The position numbers and the translations under genes were made by a program. Under the pieces are notes generated by a model. It made no database searches and had not been told where the DNA came from. It worked only from the letters and a program-made list of their open reading frames with translations. This document shows positions 34,262-46,000 of a stretch of 64,000 nucleotides of DNA, piece by piece (within the stretch, counting starts at the first letter, position 1; every line of letters begins with the position of its first letter). Location: assembly GCA_028532985.1 (NCBI GenBank), contig JANCIK010000010.1, positions 620,001-684,000 of the forward strand. Reading direction: 5' to 3'. This DNA comes from Stropharia rugosoannulata. Lineage: Eukaryota; Basidiomycota; Agaricomycetes; Agaricales; Strophariaceae.

Positions 34262-35715
34262 TCAGGAGGTGCATATCGGAGGCGGTGCTGGTCGGGCCTG
34301 CATGAGCGCCTCGAAGAGCGAAGCTTCGCTGTCATCGGAAGCTGGAATACTACTATGAGCATCACCTGCCGATTTCTCAGAGGTGAAACTTGTTTGGTCA
34401 TCGTCGTACTCTTCGCCATCTCCTTCGAGCTCGTCGATATCAGAATCACCCCATCCAGCATCTGGGTTCTTCATACAAGCTAGACACATATTTTCATGTT
34501 CGCAGTCGCAAAGGTGCTTGTACTCGACCTCAGACTGGTCATCCATGTCGACATCGCGGTCCTCGGCTGGAGCCTGACAGTCGTCGCTGAGGTCATATTC
34601 GTTGAACAAGCAGGTTTCTTCAGCGGCCGGGTCGGTATCCATGAACTCGTCATCAGACGAAGTAGAGAGATCATCCTCATCGAACAGTTCAGCTGGCCCT
34701 GTAGCAAGCTGCGTCACCCAGACACCTGGCGAATTTTCGAGGGTTTGCCATTTTCCAAGGTCGCTTTTATGTTTTGTTCCGAATAGAGGGAAAAGCAGCG
34801 CGTCTTCCAGTAGGTCCATGATAAACTGGGATCCATCGCAGTCGTTCGCGTCGAGTTCGACACGCCGTCCAAGATGGATCTTCCAAAAGTCGCCGGACTG
34901 CATGCATGACGGCGCAAACTCATCAAAGATGTCCTGGTCTGCCCATGCATAGATGCCAGACTCATACGAAAATTCAAGGTGAAATTTCTCACACATCGAT
35001 TGAGTGGCACCACGCTTAAGTAGTTCGAGGTATTCATCCTTGCGACTTTCTCGAGGGCGATACTCTTCAGGTAAGTCAAAGGGTAACTCTTCTCCCAAGA
35101 CTTCTTCCAGCTCGCGTAAGGGTGTGTCTCCCCGGGGAACAAGGCTACGGTCTACGTTCATGGCATGGTTATATTCAAGGTAACTTTCTCTGTTGAATAC
35201 GTGCTATCCGGAAAACATATGAAGACAGCTGAATGGACCTTCTAAAACCAAAGACACGTACTTCATAAGTTTCCCAATTATGTTCGACCCCGCACTTGTT
35301 ACATAAGCACACCTCCGCATCCAGGTCAACTTCGAGCTCGAAGAGGCACTCAGAGCAGTAAAGAAGGTCGCCATCAAACACGGGATCTGGAATCTCTTCG
35401 CGGTCAGAATCAGCTTCGCTCCCAAGGGTCATTGGGGTATCTTCGGAGTGATCACTATCTCCATCTGCGTCGCTAGATGGGCCCGTTGTGCGCGAAAGAA
35501 GATGCAGAGCTTTTTTAAGCGCTTTTATTTCCCTTTCTTTGCGCTTTAGTTCCTATATAAAAGTAAGTAAGATAGTTCTTAGAAGAGTGGGACTGACTAA
35601 CTGCTTTTTGCAGTTGAACAACGGTTAACAGGTCTGCCTCCTTGGCTGGTTCAACCGAAGTTGTTGGTTGCGTTTCCGTTAGCATGGTGGTGATATATGG
35701 CGATACAATATCCAA
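34262..35715 (-). CDS. acidic zinc-ribbon protein, unknown function
   Basis: Three exons join in frame: 35715 to about 35611 (start MDIVSPYITTMLTETQP, or the second ATG at 35682), about 35554 to 35262, and about 35204 to 34262. The second intron must use the GGATAG acceptor to avoid stops, giving WETYE-HVFNRESYLEYNHAMNV. An N-terminal stretch ELKRKEREIKALKKALHLL is probably coiled coil. A zinc ribbon follows, with YCSECLFELE and VCLCNKCGVEHNW. The C-terminal half is highly acidic (DEDD, EGDGEEYDDD runs) and contains a second Cys cluster CDCEHENMCLACM. About 450 residues. I do not recognise the family; a nuclear or chromatin role would be a guess. Confidence 0.7.
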
Positions 35716-35815
35716 AAAGTCACTTCAAAGCAGTGGTATGAGTTGGGTATGAGTGCTCAAATTCGAAATTGTTGAACACGTCGGAGCCTTGAAGTGTAGG
35801 TGCGTGACGCGACGC

Positions 35816-35837
35816 GTCTAGAGTCTAGACTCTAGAC
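35816..35837. repeat. 22-bp perfect palindrome upstream of the zinc-ribbon gene
   Basis: GTCTAGAGTCT joined to its exact reverse complement, with no spacer, about 100 bp upstream of the start at 35715 and flanked by GCGTGAC repeats. A dimeric protein-binding site is possible. Confidence 0.85.
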
Positions 35838-37255
35838 TGCGTGACTAACTTTTTTTGAACATAAGTATATCACGGCATTTGCCGAATCTTTTGATGTATG
35901 AAGTGTTCTCTAGCTTATTAGTTGAGAAACAGTATTAGTCGCCGCATTTGAACTCTAGCGTAAGACTTTATTCAAATTGAAGCGGCCATAGATTAGAATT
36001 GATATATGTTCGACTTATATATATGTAAGGTGTCTACTGAGGCTCTTGGTTATGACTTTTTGCAGCGCCTTGGCTACAATATTAACTTGCCCTGACGTTT
36101 TAAAAATAGTTTTCCCGTTCATTGCTGGAGAACTCAACATATTTTTTTTACAGGGAGTGCACCGGTGGACATGGACTATGACAAATCCATGCATTAAAAA
36201 TGGAGAGATAGGGAAGGAGCATTCTCCGACTGTGATGGGGGTGTTGCTCGTTTACCTTGGGGGGGTTACCTATGCCGGGCTGGTCGAGATACCTTAACAC
36301 GAATACTTATACCCTCTTATACCTAAGGTGAGTGAGAAAAATACCTCAATAAATTAAGTTACACAGCCTAAACAAGAACAGTTACTTCCATCCACCATTA
36401 CCTCTATTCTATGCGCATGTAATTAAGTGGACAATACACGGAACGGTCTAATTCCAAGTCAGGCTTAACATGAAGGAGCTCAATCTAAAATCCAGCCGTT
36501 ACAAGTTCATGTCTATCGACTAACAGAGAGATTATGTGTAGACATAATGATGTGTTTGCGTGCGTGTGGACTTATTTATCGATCGTAGAATACCGACCGC
36601 CGGTGCCACAATCTTCCCGACGGTCACGTCCGCCTCTTTCTCCATTCGAGTGATTGGAAGCTGTTCCCAAAAATACCCAACAACATAGGTAAATAGGTGT
36701 GGATCTGCGAAGTAAATATGTTTGACTTTGTAAGCTTACCGTAAAGCAATATGAATAGATATTTCTACAGCCGTTTCATTTTATATATTGCCAGAATGAA
36801 ATAAAGAAGACAAGATATCAGTATCATTGGCTCTCAAAGCCTCCCTAAAGGATTCGAGTGAATAAAGATTGAAGATAAATACTGAATGCTGGTATCAAAT
36901 AATATCGTTCCTACTAGTGATGTAAAACTTGTATGTCATATGTTAGTTATATGTATTTATGAAACTAGAAAGTGATCTGGCATATGTCTGCAAATATATA
37001 CGAGATCTGGTAGTCGAAAAGGGAAGGGAAGGTAAAAGTAGTAAGATTTCTCTATATTTAAGAGTAATGGGAGCCTCAAAGTCAAGATCCGTGCTTGTTG
37101 GATCTGGCTTGTCGTTTACCTGATTCTTATCGTTAGAATTGCCATACACAGCAACAACTGACACAGGATCGCCTACGCACCGGGCTGTCAAGATCTATAC
37201 GCTCCGTGTGCCTATAGCTTCGGATAATACTCACATGGAATATCATTGCGAGCAA
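35838..37255. other. 1.4-kb AT-rich intergenic region
   Basis: No recognisable gene. The 83-codon plus frame at 36046-36297 and the 82-codon minus frame at 36943-37191 show no family features. Confidence 0.4.
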
Positions 37256-37844
37256 TCACGCCCCGACCGGACTAAGGCTAACACTGGGCATCGTGGAATG
37301 TGAGTTATCTTCCGCAGAAGATGAGCTGGGACCGTAGTTCTTTTGCTCGCGGCTTCCTGTATCCTGTTTGTCGCGCCCGCTCGTGCCAGATCTTGCATCA
37401 TCGCCGAGACCGCGCTCTTCTACATGGAACGATGGCTTGAGCAATGTTCCGATGTATCCAGGCCAAAAGCACTCCAGCCATTCATCCATTCCTTCTGCCG
37501 TGCTAGTGTTTGGGCCGTCTAACGGCAGACCAAAAGGGTTTGTTATGCACGTTTCCCGCATGCTCTGCACGCCGTGTGATAGCTTATCCGAGTGGTTAGG
37601 TGTAGAGCTGGTCTGCAAAGGAGGCAGGGTACGCTTTCCCTTGCTGGCGAAAGTACTCCGGGTCATTTTGGCGAGGGGACGAGAGGACTGGGTGAGAGGA
37701 GAGCCTTTATCTGCAAGAAAGGTATTCAGGAATCGTATAGCTCCTACAAAATATATGAGACGTACGCGAGTTGGAATGTCGGCGAAATTGTTGTTTGCGC
37801 TGGAAGGGCTGCTGGCAAGTGGGGCAGATGTATACTTTATCCAT
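37256..37844 (-). CDS. small C2H2 zinc-finger protein
   Basis: Start ATG at 37844 (MDKVYICPTCQQPFQRK). Exon 1 runs 37844-37766 and exon 2 37710-37256; together 177 codons plus stop. One classical finger C-X2-C-X12-H-X3-H (YICPTCQQPFQRKQQFRRHS plus NSH) is completed only after splicing, because the intron interrupts the second His codon. The rest is a Ser/Thr/Pro-rich region with an aromatic patch MDEWLECFWPGYIG. A DNA-binding regulator is plausible, but a single finger is weak evidence for sequence-specific binding. Confidence 0.75.
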
Positions 37845-37880
37845 GGTGTGTGGAAGAAACAAAGTCTTTCAGCATGCCGC

Positions 37881-37887
37881 TTTTATA
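37881..37887 (-). promoter_or_regulatory. TATA box of the C2H2 gene
   Basis: TATAAAA on the minus strand only 37 nt upstream of the ATG, which implies a very short 5' leader. Confidence 0.55.
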
Positions 37888-38969
37888 CCATTTCACTTTC
37901 ACAGTGCAGACATGAATAAATGACGTATATCCGGGACACCAGCTAACCCGTGCTCTGCGGGGAGATATTATCAGTGTCCGACATGCGCATGTCGGGGAGG
38001 ACGGCGGTGCGTGAGGCACAAGAAACTCCTACCAAGAAGGAGATCCGTTGAACTCGTAGAGTCCTCAAGACGCAATGAACCGCCACTGGGCTCCGTAGAA
38101 TGCGAAGTAAACCATTCCAGTTGCGACCAGGATGGGCTTGAGGCGGGCGCTAATGATGTTCGCATGTCATGTTGGCAAGTAGATATAAACAATAAATAGA
38201 TGTCAAATGACAGATTAGTGATCCTCCGATTGACATAGCATTGAAAGTGACATGCATAGGTGCTACATATGGATATGATTCTGAAGGTGTGCGTACTGTG
38301 AGTTACATCAAAGTCAGGCTCCGTGCACTTCGAATTTGGGTATCATCTTTATTATATTCCATTTTATCGATTTGAACGGAATTATCAGATAGCCCTTATT
38401 TTCAAGCAATGTTGAGTAAATAAATGGGCATGTTGGAGACTGCGTATAATCAATTACACGTATACGTTTGCCGCAAACATATAAATTTAAACTGATACTC
38501 AACGGACACCTAGTAGGTGCATACTACTATGGCAGCCACCAAGCAGTCTTTCGGAGATGGTTTCTAGTCAGAGAAATATAATTCCATTGACTAATTTTTG
38601 TCTTGCCGTCAACACCTACGACAAGTCACAATGAGCCCATTGGATAATGGATAATCAACATGGTGTTGTCTACGATCATGTTCTGTAGACGGCGGAGCTT
38701 AAAGCGGAGGCGGTAACGCAGGTATGAGATTATATCCCATATTCATTCTCCGTCGGCATTTTCCCCAACATGTGGAGCCGAGGTTAGTTGTCAGGAGCCT
38801 TCGTTTCGCCAATTTCTCATTCTTTTCGAAACCAGACGTGGTATCCGTACTTTGAAGGTTTCGGCATGTGTGTACAAGTCTTAACTCATGTTTGACACAG
38901 ATCATCAGTAAACGTGCTTGGAAACAGTTCATCTTGTCTCAGAGATTCTCTTCCAAGTCACCCAAAACC
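37888..38969. other. intergenic, nothing recognised
   Basis: Divergent promoter region between the C2H2 and mitochondrial TPR genes. Short frames (60-77 codons) look random. Confidence 0.4.
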
Positions 38970-40643
38970 ATGTTCTCTGCACGCACTTTTGCAAAAACGG
39001 GCAGATCCCTGTATGCCTTACGACTGGCATCGACGAGGAGGCTCACCCCTCAGCTAACGAGCACGGCAATGCGCTCGTTTTGGGACCAAAAACAACCGGA
39101 ACAGCCGAAGAGCTACAAAACAGAGTCAGACTCATCTCAATCCTCGTCAAAAATGAATGAACCTTCACCACCTCCGCCTGACGCCGACTCTATTGAGCGG
39201 GACTACATCCAGGCAGATGCAGCGTCCGTGTTTTCGCCGTACTTCTTCGGCGTACTTGCGGTAGGACTAGGGTTAATCACATACGGATTGTAAGACATTC
39301 AGAACTCATGAATATTCTCCCAAAGACCTCTAACTTGGTTATAGGGTGGGGCTCTTTGAGATGATGACGATGTGGCCCAAGGAAATTCGCGGAGATTTGC
39401 GGGGCGGGCTGCGCGCCAAACGGAAGGGCGACACGGAAATCGCTGTTCAGTATCTCACTCGGTATGTTTCAAATGGTCTGGTATAATTCACGTTTCTAAG
39501 TTTAAGTTACGGTACGCAGTGCTTGGAACGAGGCCCGTGCCTTGCCCCGCGCAGCTTTCGGCGAACAGGCCCTACTCAAGATCTCGGGCATAGGCATCGC
39601 GCTCGCAGGTATCACAGAAGAAGCGGGGCAGCTCGAACGCGCATACACAGTATTCCAGGACGTTCTGCACTACATGCGCACCGCACACCTTGGCGGGAAC
39701 GTCGGGAAGGACGTAAACACTGAATCGGACACGCTTCAGGCACCGCTGACAGGCCCGGAGCGCATGCGCACCGTCGCGCTGGCGTACAAACTTGGGGAGC
39801 TCGCGAGCAAGTTGAACAAAACAGGGGAAGAGGAGAAATGGCTTGTTTTGTCCGTGGAAACGATCTTGCGCCTGCTTAACACTCCCGCTCCTGATGGCAT
39901 TACGGGCACTCGTCTCGCCGATCATAAAGGCTTCCCTCCCAAGGCACTCGTTGAAAACCTTGGACTTCCTGCTATGTTCGTGAGATACAACATCGCAGCC
40001 CCATTTGAAGCTCTGGGTAGTTTCTATTCTCGCCACGACAATCCAACGTAAGCCAAATCACTCCCCAGCCTTTACCGTTTTTCACCGTATGCATTTTCTC
40101 AGATATGCACTCCCGCTTTACTTGCAAGCTATCTCCATTCTTATCCCTCCCGCTCCCGCGGTCGTGGACATCGAGGATAAGTGTCGTGGCGCCGCACTAA
40201 TGGGCAACATCGCCGAGTTGATCATTCGCTACCAGGTCAGGAACGAGCAATCGCCAGAGGCCGTCCTCCAAGCCGAGTCTTGGGCGCAAAAGGGTTTAGA
40301 TTTGGTCACTTCTGCCCGCAAATCGGCGGTAACAAAGTGCGAGACATGCGAAGAGGCATACGCCGTGTTGCTGTACAACTTGGCCATGATTCGTGATGTG
40401 CGTGTTTTTGCTTCTCCCGTGAATGACACGGGTGCTGACGGATTATGCTAGCTCACCGGGGATGCAAACCGTGCACGGCAACTGCTCAACGAGAGCTTGG
40501 AGCAATCGAAGGCCATGGGCCTCGATGAAGGAATCAAACATGCCAATAGTGCTCTCGACTCGCTCACGACCCAATCTGAGGTTACCACAGTAAAGCCTTT
40601 CGTTGCAGATTCCGACATCATCGCGGCCTCTTCTCTAGAATAA
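38970..40643 (+). CDS. mitochondrial inner-membrane TPR protein (Mgr3-like)
   Basis: Start MFSARTFAKTGRSLYALRLASTRRL is a typical basic, amphipathic mitochondrial presequence. A proline-rich stretch and a single membrane segment (YFFGVLAVGLGLITYGLVGL, across an intron near 39290) lead to a helical-repeat region from LRAKRKGDTEIAVQYLTR onward with TPR-like pairs (AWNEARALPRAAFGEQAL, QLERAYTVFQDVLHYMR, AVLQAESWAQKGLDLV, DANRARQLLNESLEQSKAMG). Four introns; stop at 40641. About 470 residues. Yeast Mgr3 has this layout and hands substrates to the i-AAA protease Yme1; this role is inferred. Confidence 0.8.
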
Positions 40644-40854
40644 GCTTTTTCTCCATCTCGTCGTCCACCGAGATCGCTAGACTACTGCATTTTTATGGCC
40701 CCCCTTACTGTATTACTAGTCACTCCGTCCCCGCTGCTCTAGATGTATGTACCTGTATCATTTATTCTGTACACGTTAGACACTCAGCGCATTTAATCAT
40801 GGTACAATTGATAATCCGAAGTACAAAAAACATGCACAAGACAGAACAAACACC

Positions 40855-42188
40855 CTACGCCAGCACCTCGGGTGCTATCCTCTCCTCGACCTTGCTCAAT
40901 TTATTCACCCACTGATCCAAGCGGGATGCCAGTGCCCCAATTTGCTCCCTCGACAGCACGCGTGGCTGCACCCATGTAATCAGTGCCTTCTGTTCGACTT
41001 GATCCAGGGAACCCTTGATGAGCTTGAGACTCAGCGCCTTCATGACAAGGTGCTCGACCTCGTTAACGGGGAGCCGCGTCTCCTCGGCGATCGTTTGGAA
41101 TGACATCGTACGGTTGTTCGCATGACGCTTGAATACGGATTCGATGAGCGCCATGAGGCAGATTTTCTGTCGCAAGAAAGCTAGGTTGCTTTGCAGGATC
41201 GGCTCCTTGGGGAAGAGCGGCGCAAGGGCCTCAAACTTGCCGATGTTGCCTTCATTGAACGTGAACAGGAGTTTTTTCAGCCACTCGTGCTGCGTGGAGT
41301 CTAGCGAATCCAGAATCGGGTGCATGAGCTGAGTAAGACCGTTAGTATCGCTAAAAATTATAGGAGACTGTCCCTCTTGACGAGGATAAATCACTCACTA
41401 GTTCCCCGAAGTTGTAGATCGTGTCGCCTAGCAGTGCAGACACACCTAGACCATGCGCCCGTTGGAGGCGCTCCTCAGCGGACATTTCTGTTTCAATGTC
41501 CACGCAGGCAAGGTAAAGCAGTGAATTGCGGTAGTAGGGCGCGTACTCGGCCTTGGCTTTGTAGTAGTCGGCCGAGACGCCATAGTACGCCGCATTGACC
41601 GTACTCTCTACTGTCTCTAAGGTATCGAGTATTTTCTGGGCAGCATCCATATCTGTTTTCGTGCCTTCCAGGTCGCCATAGACAAGCTTGGTGTGGGCGA
41701 TCGACGCGAGGAGAAGAACATGTGCTTCTGGTGCCTTCTCAGTGTTTATCCGCGAAAGCAGAGAGGTGAGGAAGCTAAGGTGAATTTCAGGGTCTACCAA
41801 GTGGAAAGCAATGTTAGCGCAGCAGAAAAACGCCATTCGGGACAAACGCACTGTCAATCTCTTTCGCCACTTTCACGCCGAGTTCTGCAAGTCGTAGCTG
41901 GTTGATCTTGGACTCGAAGTCGCGCACGAAGCGTTCGAATACATCAACGCGGTATGGTGCGGAAAGTTGGTGGTCGTTGAATTCGAACAGCTTCTTCGTT
42001 AGTTGATGCCATAGTCTGCATCCAGGTCAACTGAACATTATGATACTGCCCGTCAATGAGACGACGCACTTGCGTGTGTAGAGCGATCTAAATGATTCAA
42101 AGAAAGGGTGGAGCTCTGCTGGTGCTACTGACAATGCTGTCGCAATGAAGTTGTCGAGTACTAGCTTCGGAGGGGCCGTTGTGGACAT
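40855..42188 (-). CDS. RPN9: 26S proteasome lid subunit Rpn9 (PSMD13)
   Basis: Start ATG at 42188 (MSTTAPPKLVLDNFIATALSV); the longer upstream frame has no family match. Exons give SFRSLYTRK, LWHQLTKKLFEFNDHQL, RLAELGVKVAKEID, DPEIHLSFLTSLLSRI...YNFGEL and the last exon LMHPILDSL to PEVLA. The helical repeats and C-terminal PCI winged helix (NNRTMSFQTIAEETRLPVNEVEHLVMKALSLKLIKGSLDQ) are characteristic, with the end RVLSREQIGALASRLDQWVNKL typical for Rpn9. About 380 residues, matching the family. It is a structural subunit of the proteasome lid. Confidence 0.93.
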
Positions 42189-43039
42189 TGTGAAGGTGAT
42201 AGAAGAATAGAGAAGGTAATAGGCGAAGTGAGCGATGAACGACGCGTCGCCTTGTGGCTGTGTCATGAGGCGTGTGTTCCAAGCAAGTGCAAATACTTTG
42301 ACAGCAGCTTGCGGCAACCAAACGTTTCCTCAGCTTGACTGTCCTTGAACTTGCCTTGAACTTTCCCAAAACATTCTCTGCTAATTACAAGACGATTCTC
42401 TGACACTTGTTCGGATCTCATAAAACATAAGGACCGGAATCCCCAAATCGACTGCATTCCTATCCCGAAAAAGGACACATCACGCAATCTGAACGAGGTC
42501 GGAGGCACATATGCTGGATAGATGCAACTCCTGCAAGTCACTGAGCCATTGTCGAACTATACATCATGAGTTATTTTAAGTAAAAGCGAAGGCGGCCGAA
42601 CACTTATACGGCAGTGAAGACGATGATGAAACGGCAAAATCAGAACTACCTTGAGCTTGAAAACTGATTCAGCACACCTTCATTTCGGCTTCAGACCCGA
42701 CACTTCAGGCTATTGTTCTCGGCTTGCTCTTAACCTTGCTTCTCATTTGGATCTGAAAAATCATGCGTTCTACGTGGTCCCACTTCACCTCAACTCGACG
42801 TCACTTTCTGTTGGTTTCTTGCGTCTTAAATTAATTCAACCCCAGAAGTGTGTGGAGCTTAGCTGTTTGCCAAGCTCCATGATCGGCCTTGAGAGTCTCC
42901 AGGCTTCTGGCACTCCATGATGTTGGTGCATCAATACACAAGATTGTTACATTCTCAACTCGGTTTCTAAACTTACCTATGGCCGTTCAGAAATGCTACA
43001 TATAGTGAGCAGGCCCTGTATACTCCGCCCACCATTATT
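42189..43039. other. intergenic, nothing recognised
   Basis: Divergent promoters of Rpn9 and GH43 copy 2. The 89-codon plus frame at 42651-42920 has no recognisable features. Confidence 0.4.
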
Positions 43040-46000
43040 ATGAGTGCCCTACACATTCTTACTCTTTTGCTAGCCTTCGCCTACAACGTGCTTTCAGAAT
43101 ACCCAGCACCTCAAGCGGTCACCGGAAACACGACCGTCCACGACCCATCTATTTGTAAAGACCAAAATGGGACTTACTTTCTCTTTTGTGCTTCGCAATC
43201 ACTTCATCTGGGTTTTCTCATTGACCAAAGTATCTCATAGCCTCTGACTCTGGCATAGAAATTCGTACGTCCCAAGACCGCAAGAATTGGACCTATGCTG
43301 GTGTTATGTGGCCGGATGGTGCCTCATGGACCGACCCATTCGCCGCCAATGGGTGAGTTCTACTTTTTTCCCCCTCCACCTCAATCTAACCATGATTAAA
43401 GTAATTTGTGGGCGCCTGACTGCACATACCTGAATGGAGAGTTTATTGTGAGCGCATAACTTACGTCTGACGAGATCATATTCTAATACATAAGAAAGGT
43501 ATATTATGCCGCATCCACTACTGGGTCGCAACATGTATGTTGCAGTGCTTGTACAGAAAACATGACGTGTTCATCATAATCATCATCTCTAGTCCGCAAT
43601 ATTCCTTGCCAAGTCAAAGACGGGAATGCCAGGTACCTTGACTGTTTACTTCCTTTTCTGTTACATACATTGACCAAAATTTAGGCAGTTTTACGAATGA
43701 AGGTCTCGTCGCTCAGAGCTCCTCCCAGTTGGACTACAACGTACGTTACGCGATTAAGCTTAAGATTGCATGCGATAGATTAATCGTAACCTATAACAGG
43801 ACATTGATCCCAAGTAAGCTTCAAGAAGTCCCTATATTCAGTGACTGACTGACTGCGTCTTTGAACAGCTTAATAATTGGTTTGTCTATTCGAACTGTCC
43901 TACTTCTCACTTTGAACTCCAGTTGCAGTCGACGACTCGTGGTACCTATCTCTGGGAAGCTTCTGGACCGGAATCAAAGAATTCCCTATCGATCCCAGCA
44001 CAGGCCTTTTACTTCAGGGAAATGCCACATCACCCACCTCGATTGCAGAGCGTTTCGTCGATAACAAGGCTATCGAAGGCAACACAATCTTTCAACATGA
44101 CGACTTTTTCTACCTGTTCTCCTCATGGGACAAGTGCTGCCTAGGGGTGAACAGCACGTATAACATTCGCGTTGGTAGATCGAAAACGTATGTATATATA
44201 GCACCTCTGGAGTCACTCTATTGATTACTTTATGCTACGATTCGCAGAGTGAATGGTGGATACATCGACCAAGACGGCGTCGGCCTTGTCAATGGCGGTG
44301 GAACGCTTGTTTTAGAGAGTCATGATGGCGTGAGTAGAAACCCTTACAGCAGCAAGGATGGATAACACTAAAGTTAAACTTGCAGATCATCGGACCTGGT
44401 GGCGAAGACGTCTTTAAGGACAATGACGATATCATACTTGTATACCGTGAGTGAACAAGTTGAACTTCTACAGAATTTGCCCCACCTTTTGTCAGGATGA
44501 AGATCCCGAACGAAGAGGCAAGGCGGGAATGGGAAAACGAGGTGTATTGGCGGGGACCGACAAGGTCAAAGGTGAGGAGTACATATGAGTGGCTACGCTA
44601 TATGTACGATCTACGGTAGGGTAAACAAGTGTATACAGGCCTGAAAGGGCAGTCGATCAGCCGAACGGGGGTGAGGTCTGAGAGGTCATGACATCACCCC
44701 CTCCTCAAGGAGCGGGCCCGGCATGAGGACGGCCGATGGCGGCTGACGGAACGAAGGCAGCGGTTGATAGGTACGAGTTGAGGATGTTATCAGGGTCATT
44801 GTAGGAGGCGGCAGCGGAGGCAGGTGTCCATGTAGCGTCTGATGCATCCTGACCCAGTAGAGTAATAAGATACATTGTTTGATTACGCAGTTGCTTGTGA
44901 TCGGATACTTTTGCAATAGTAGGGGTGTCCGTATCGACATGGGGTATTGACGGTTGGGAGTTTTGGGAGTTGAATTGCGGGGGTCGGAAGGGGGTTAGTT
45001 TTGAGATGTGGAAAACGTTGTGGATGCGCCAGGAGGAGGGAAGTTCGAGTTTGAAGGAGGAGGAACCGACCTGTGAGATAACCTTGAAAGGGCCATGACG
45101 TTTGTCGTCCAATTTGCGGGAAGGGCGGAGTGGGAGGAGGCCTGAGGCGTCGAGAAGGACCAATGAACCTGGCGGAAGGTCGGGTGAGGCACGATGATTG
45201 GGGTCGTAGAAGCGTTTCATAGCAGCGGAGGCGAGGTCAAGGGCGGCAGTTGTTTCTGCAGTGAGGGCAGACATCTGCTTTGCAAAAGATTCGGCTTGAG
45301 ATACGTCTGAGTGGCATTCGCGTAAGGGCATGAGGGGTCTGGCAGGGTTGCGGCCATAGTTTAAGAAGAAGGGGGAGTGGCCTGTCGAAGAGTGTGTGCG
45401 GTTGTTGTATGCAAATTCGGCGCAGGCGAGCCACTCAGCCCAGTCAGATTGTTTATTGTTACAGAAAATGCGCAGGTATTGTTCGAGTTCTTGGTTGATG
45501 CGTTCGGTTTGGCCGTCCGTTTGCGGGTGGCGAGCAGTAGACAGGTTTTGCGTGATACCAAGGAGCCACATAAGTTCGCGCATGAAGCGTGCTATGAATT
45601 GTGGGCCTCGATCTGAAATGACAGTGGTGGGTAGACCGAAATCCTTCCAGACAAAGTCACGGTACTTCTTTGCAGCCTGTTCTGCGGAGATAGTTTTGGA
45701 GCAGGGGATAAACCTGGACATTTTTGAGAGGCGGTCGACACAGACCATAATTGAGTCGTGACCACGGGAGCGCGGGAGGTCGGTGATGAAGTCACAGGTG
45801 ATGATTTCCCAGTTTCCCTTGGGTGACACATTAGGGTTAAGTAAACCGAGGGGTTTTTGGCGCAGGGGTTTGGAGTGTTGGCATGTAGGGCATCCGTCGA
45901 CATAGGCATGAGCATCTTTCGTCAGGGTAGGCCAGTAGAAATCACGAGTTAAGAGTTCAACAGTTTTGGATCGGCCTGGGTGACCAGAGGTGATGGCGTT

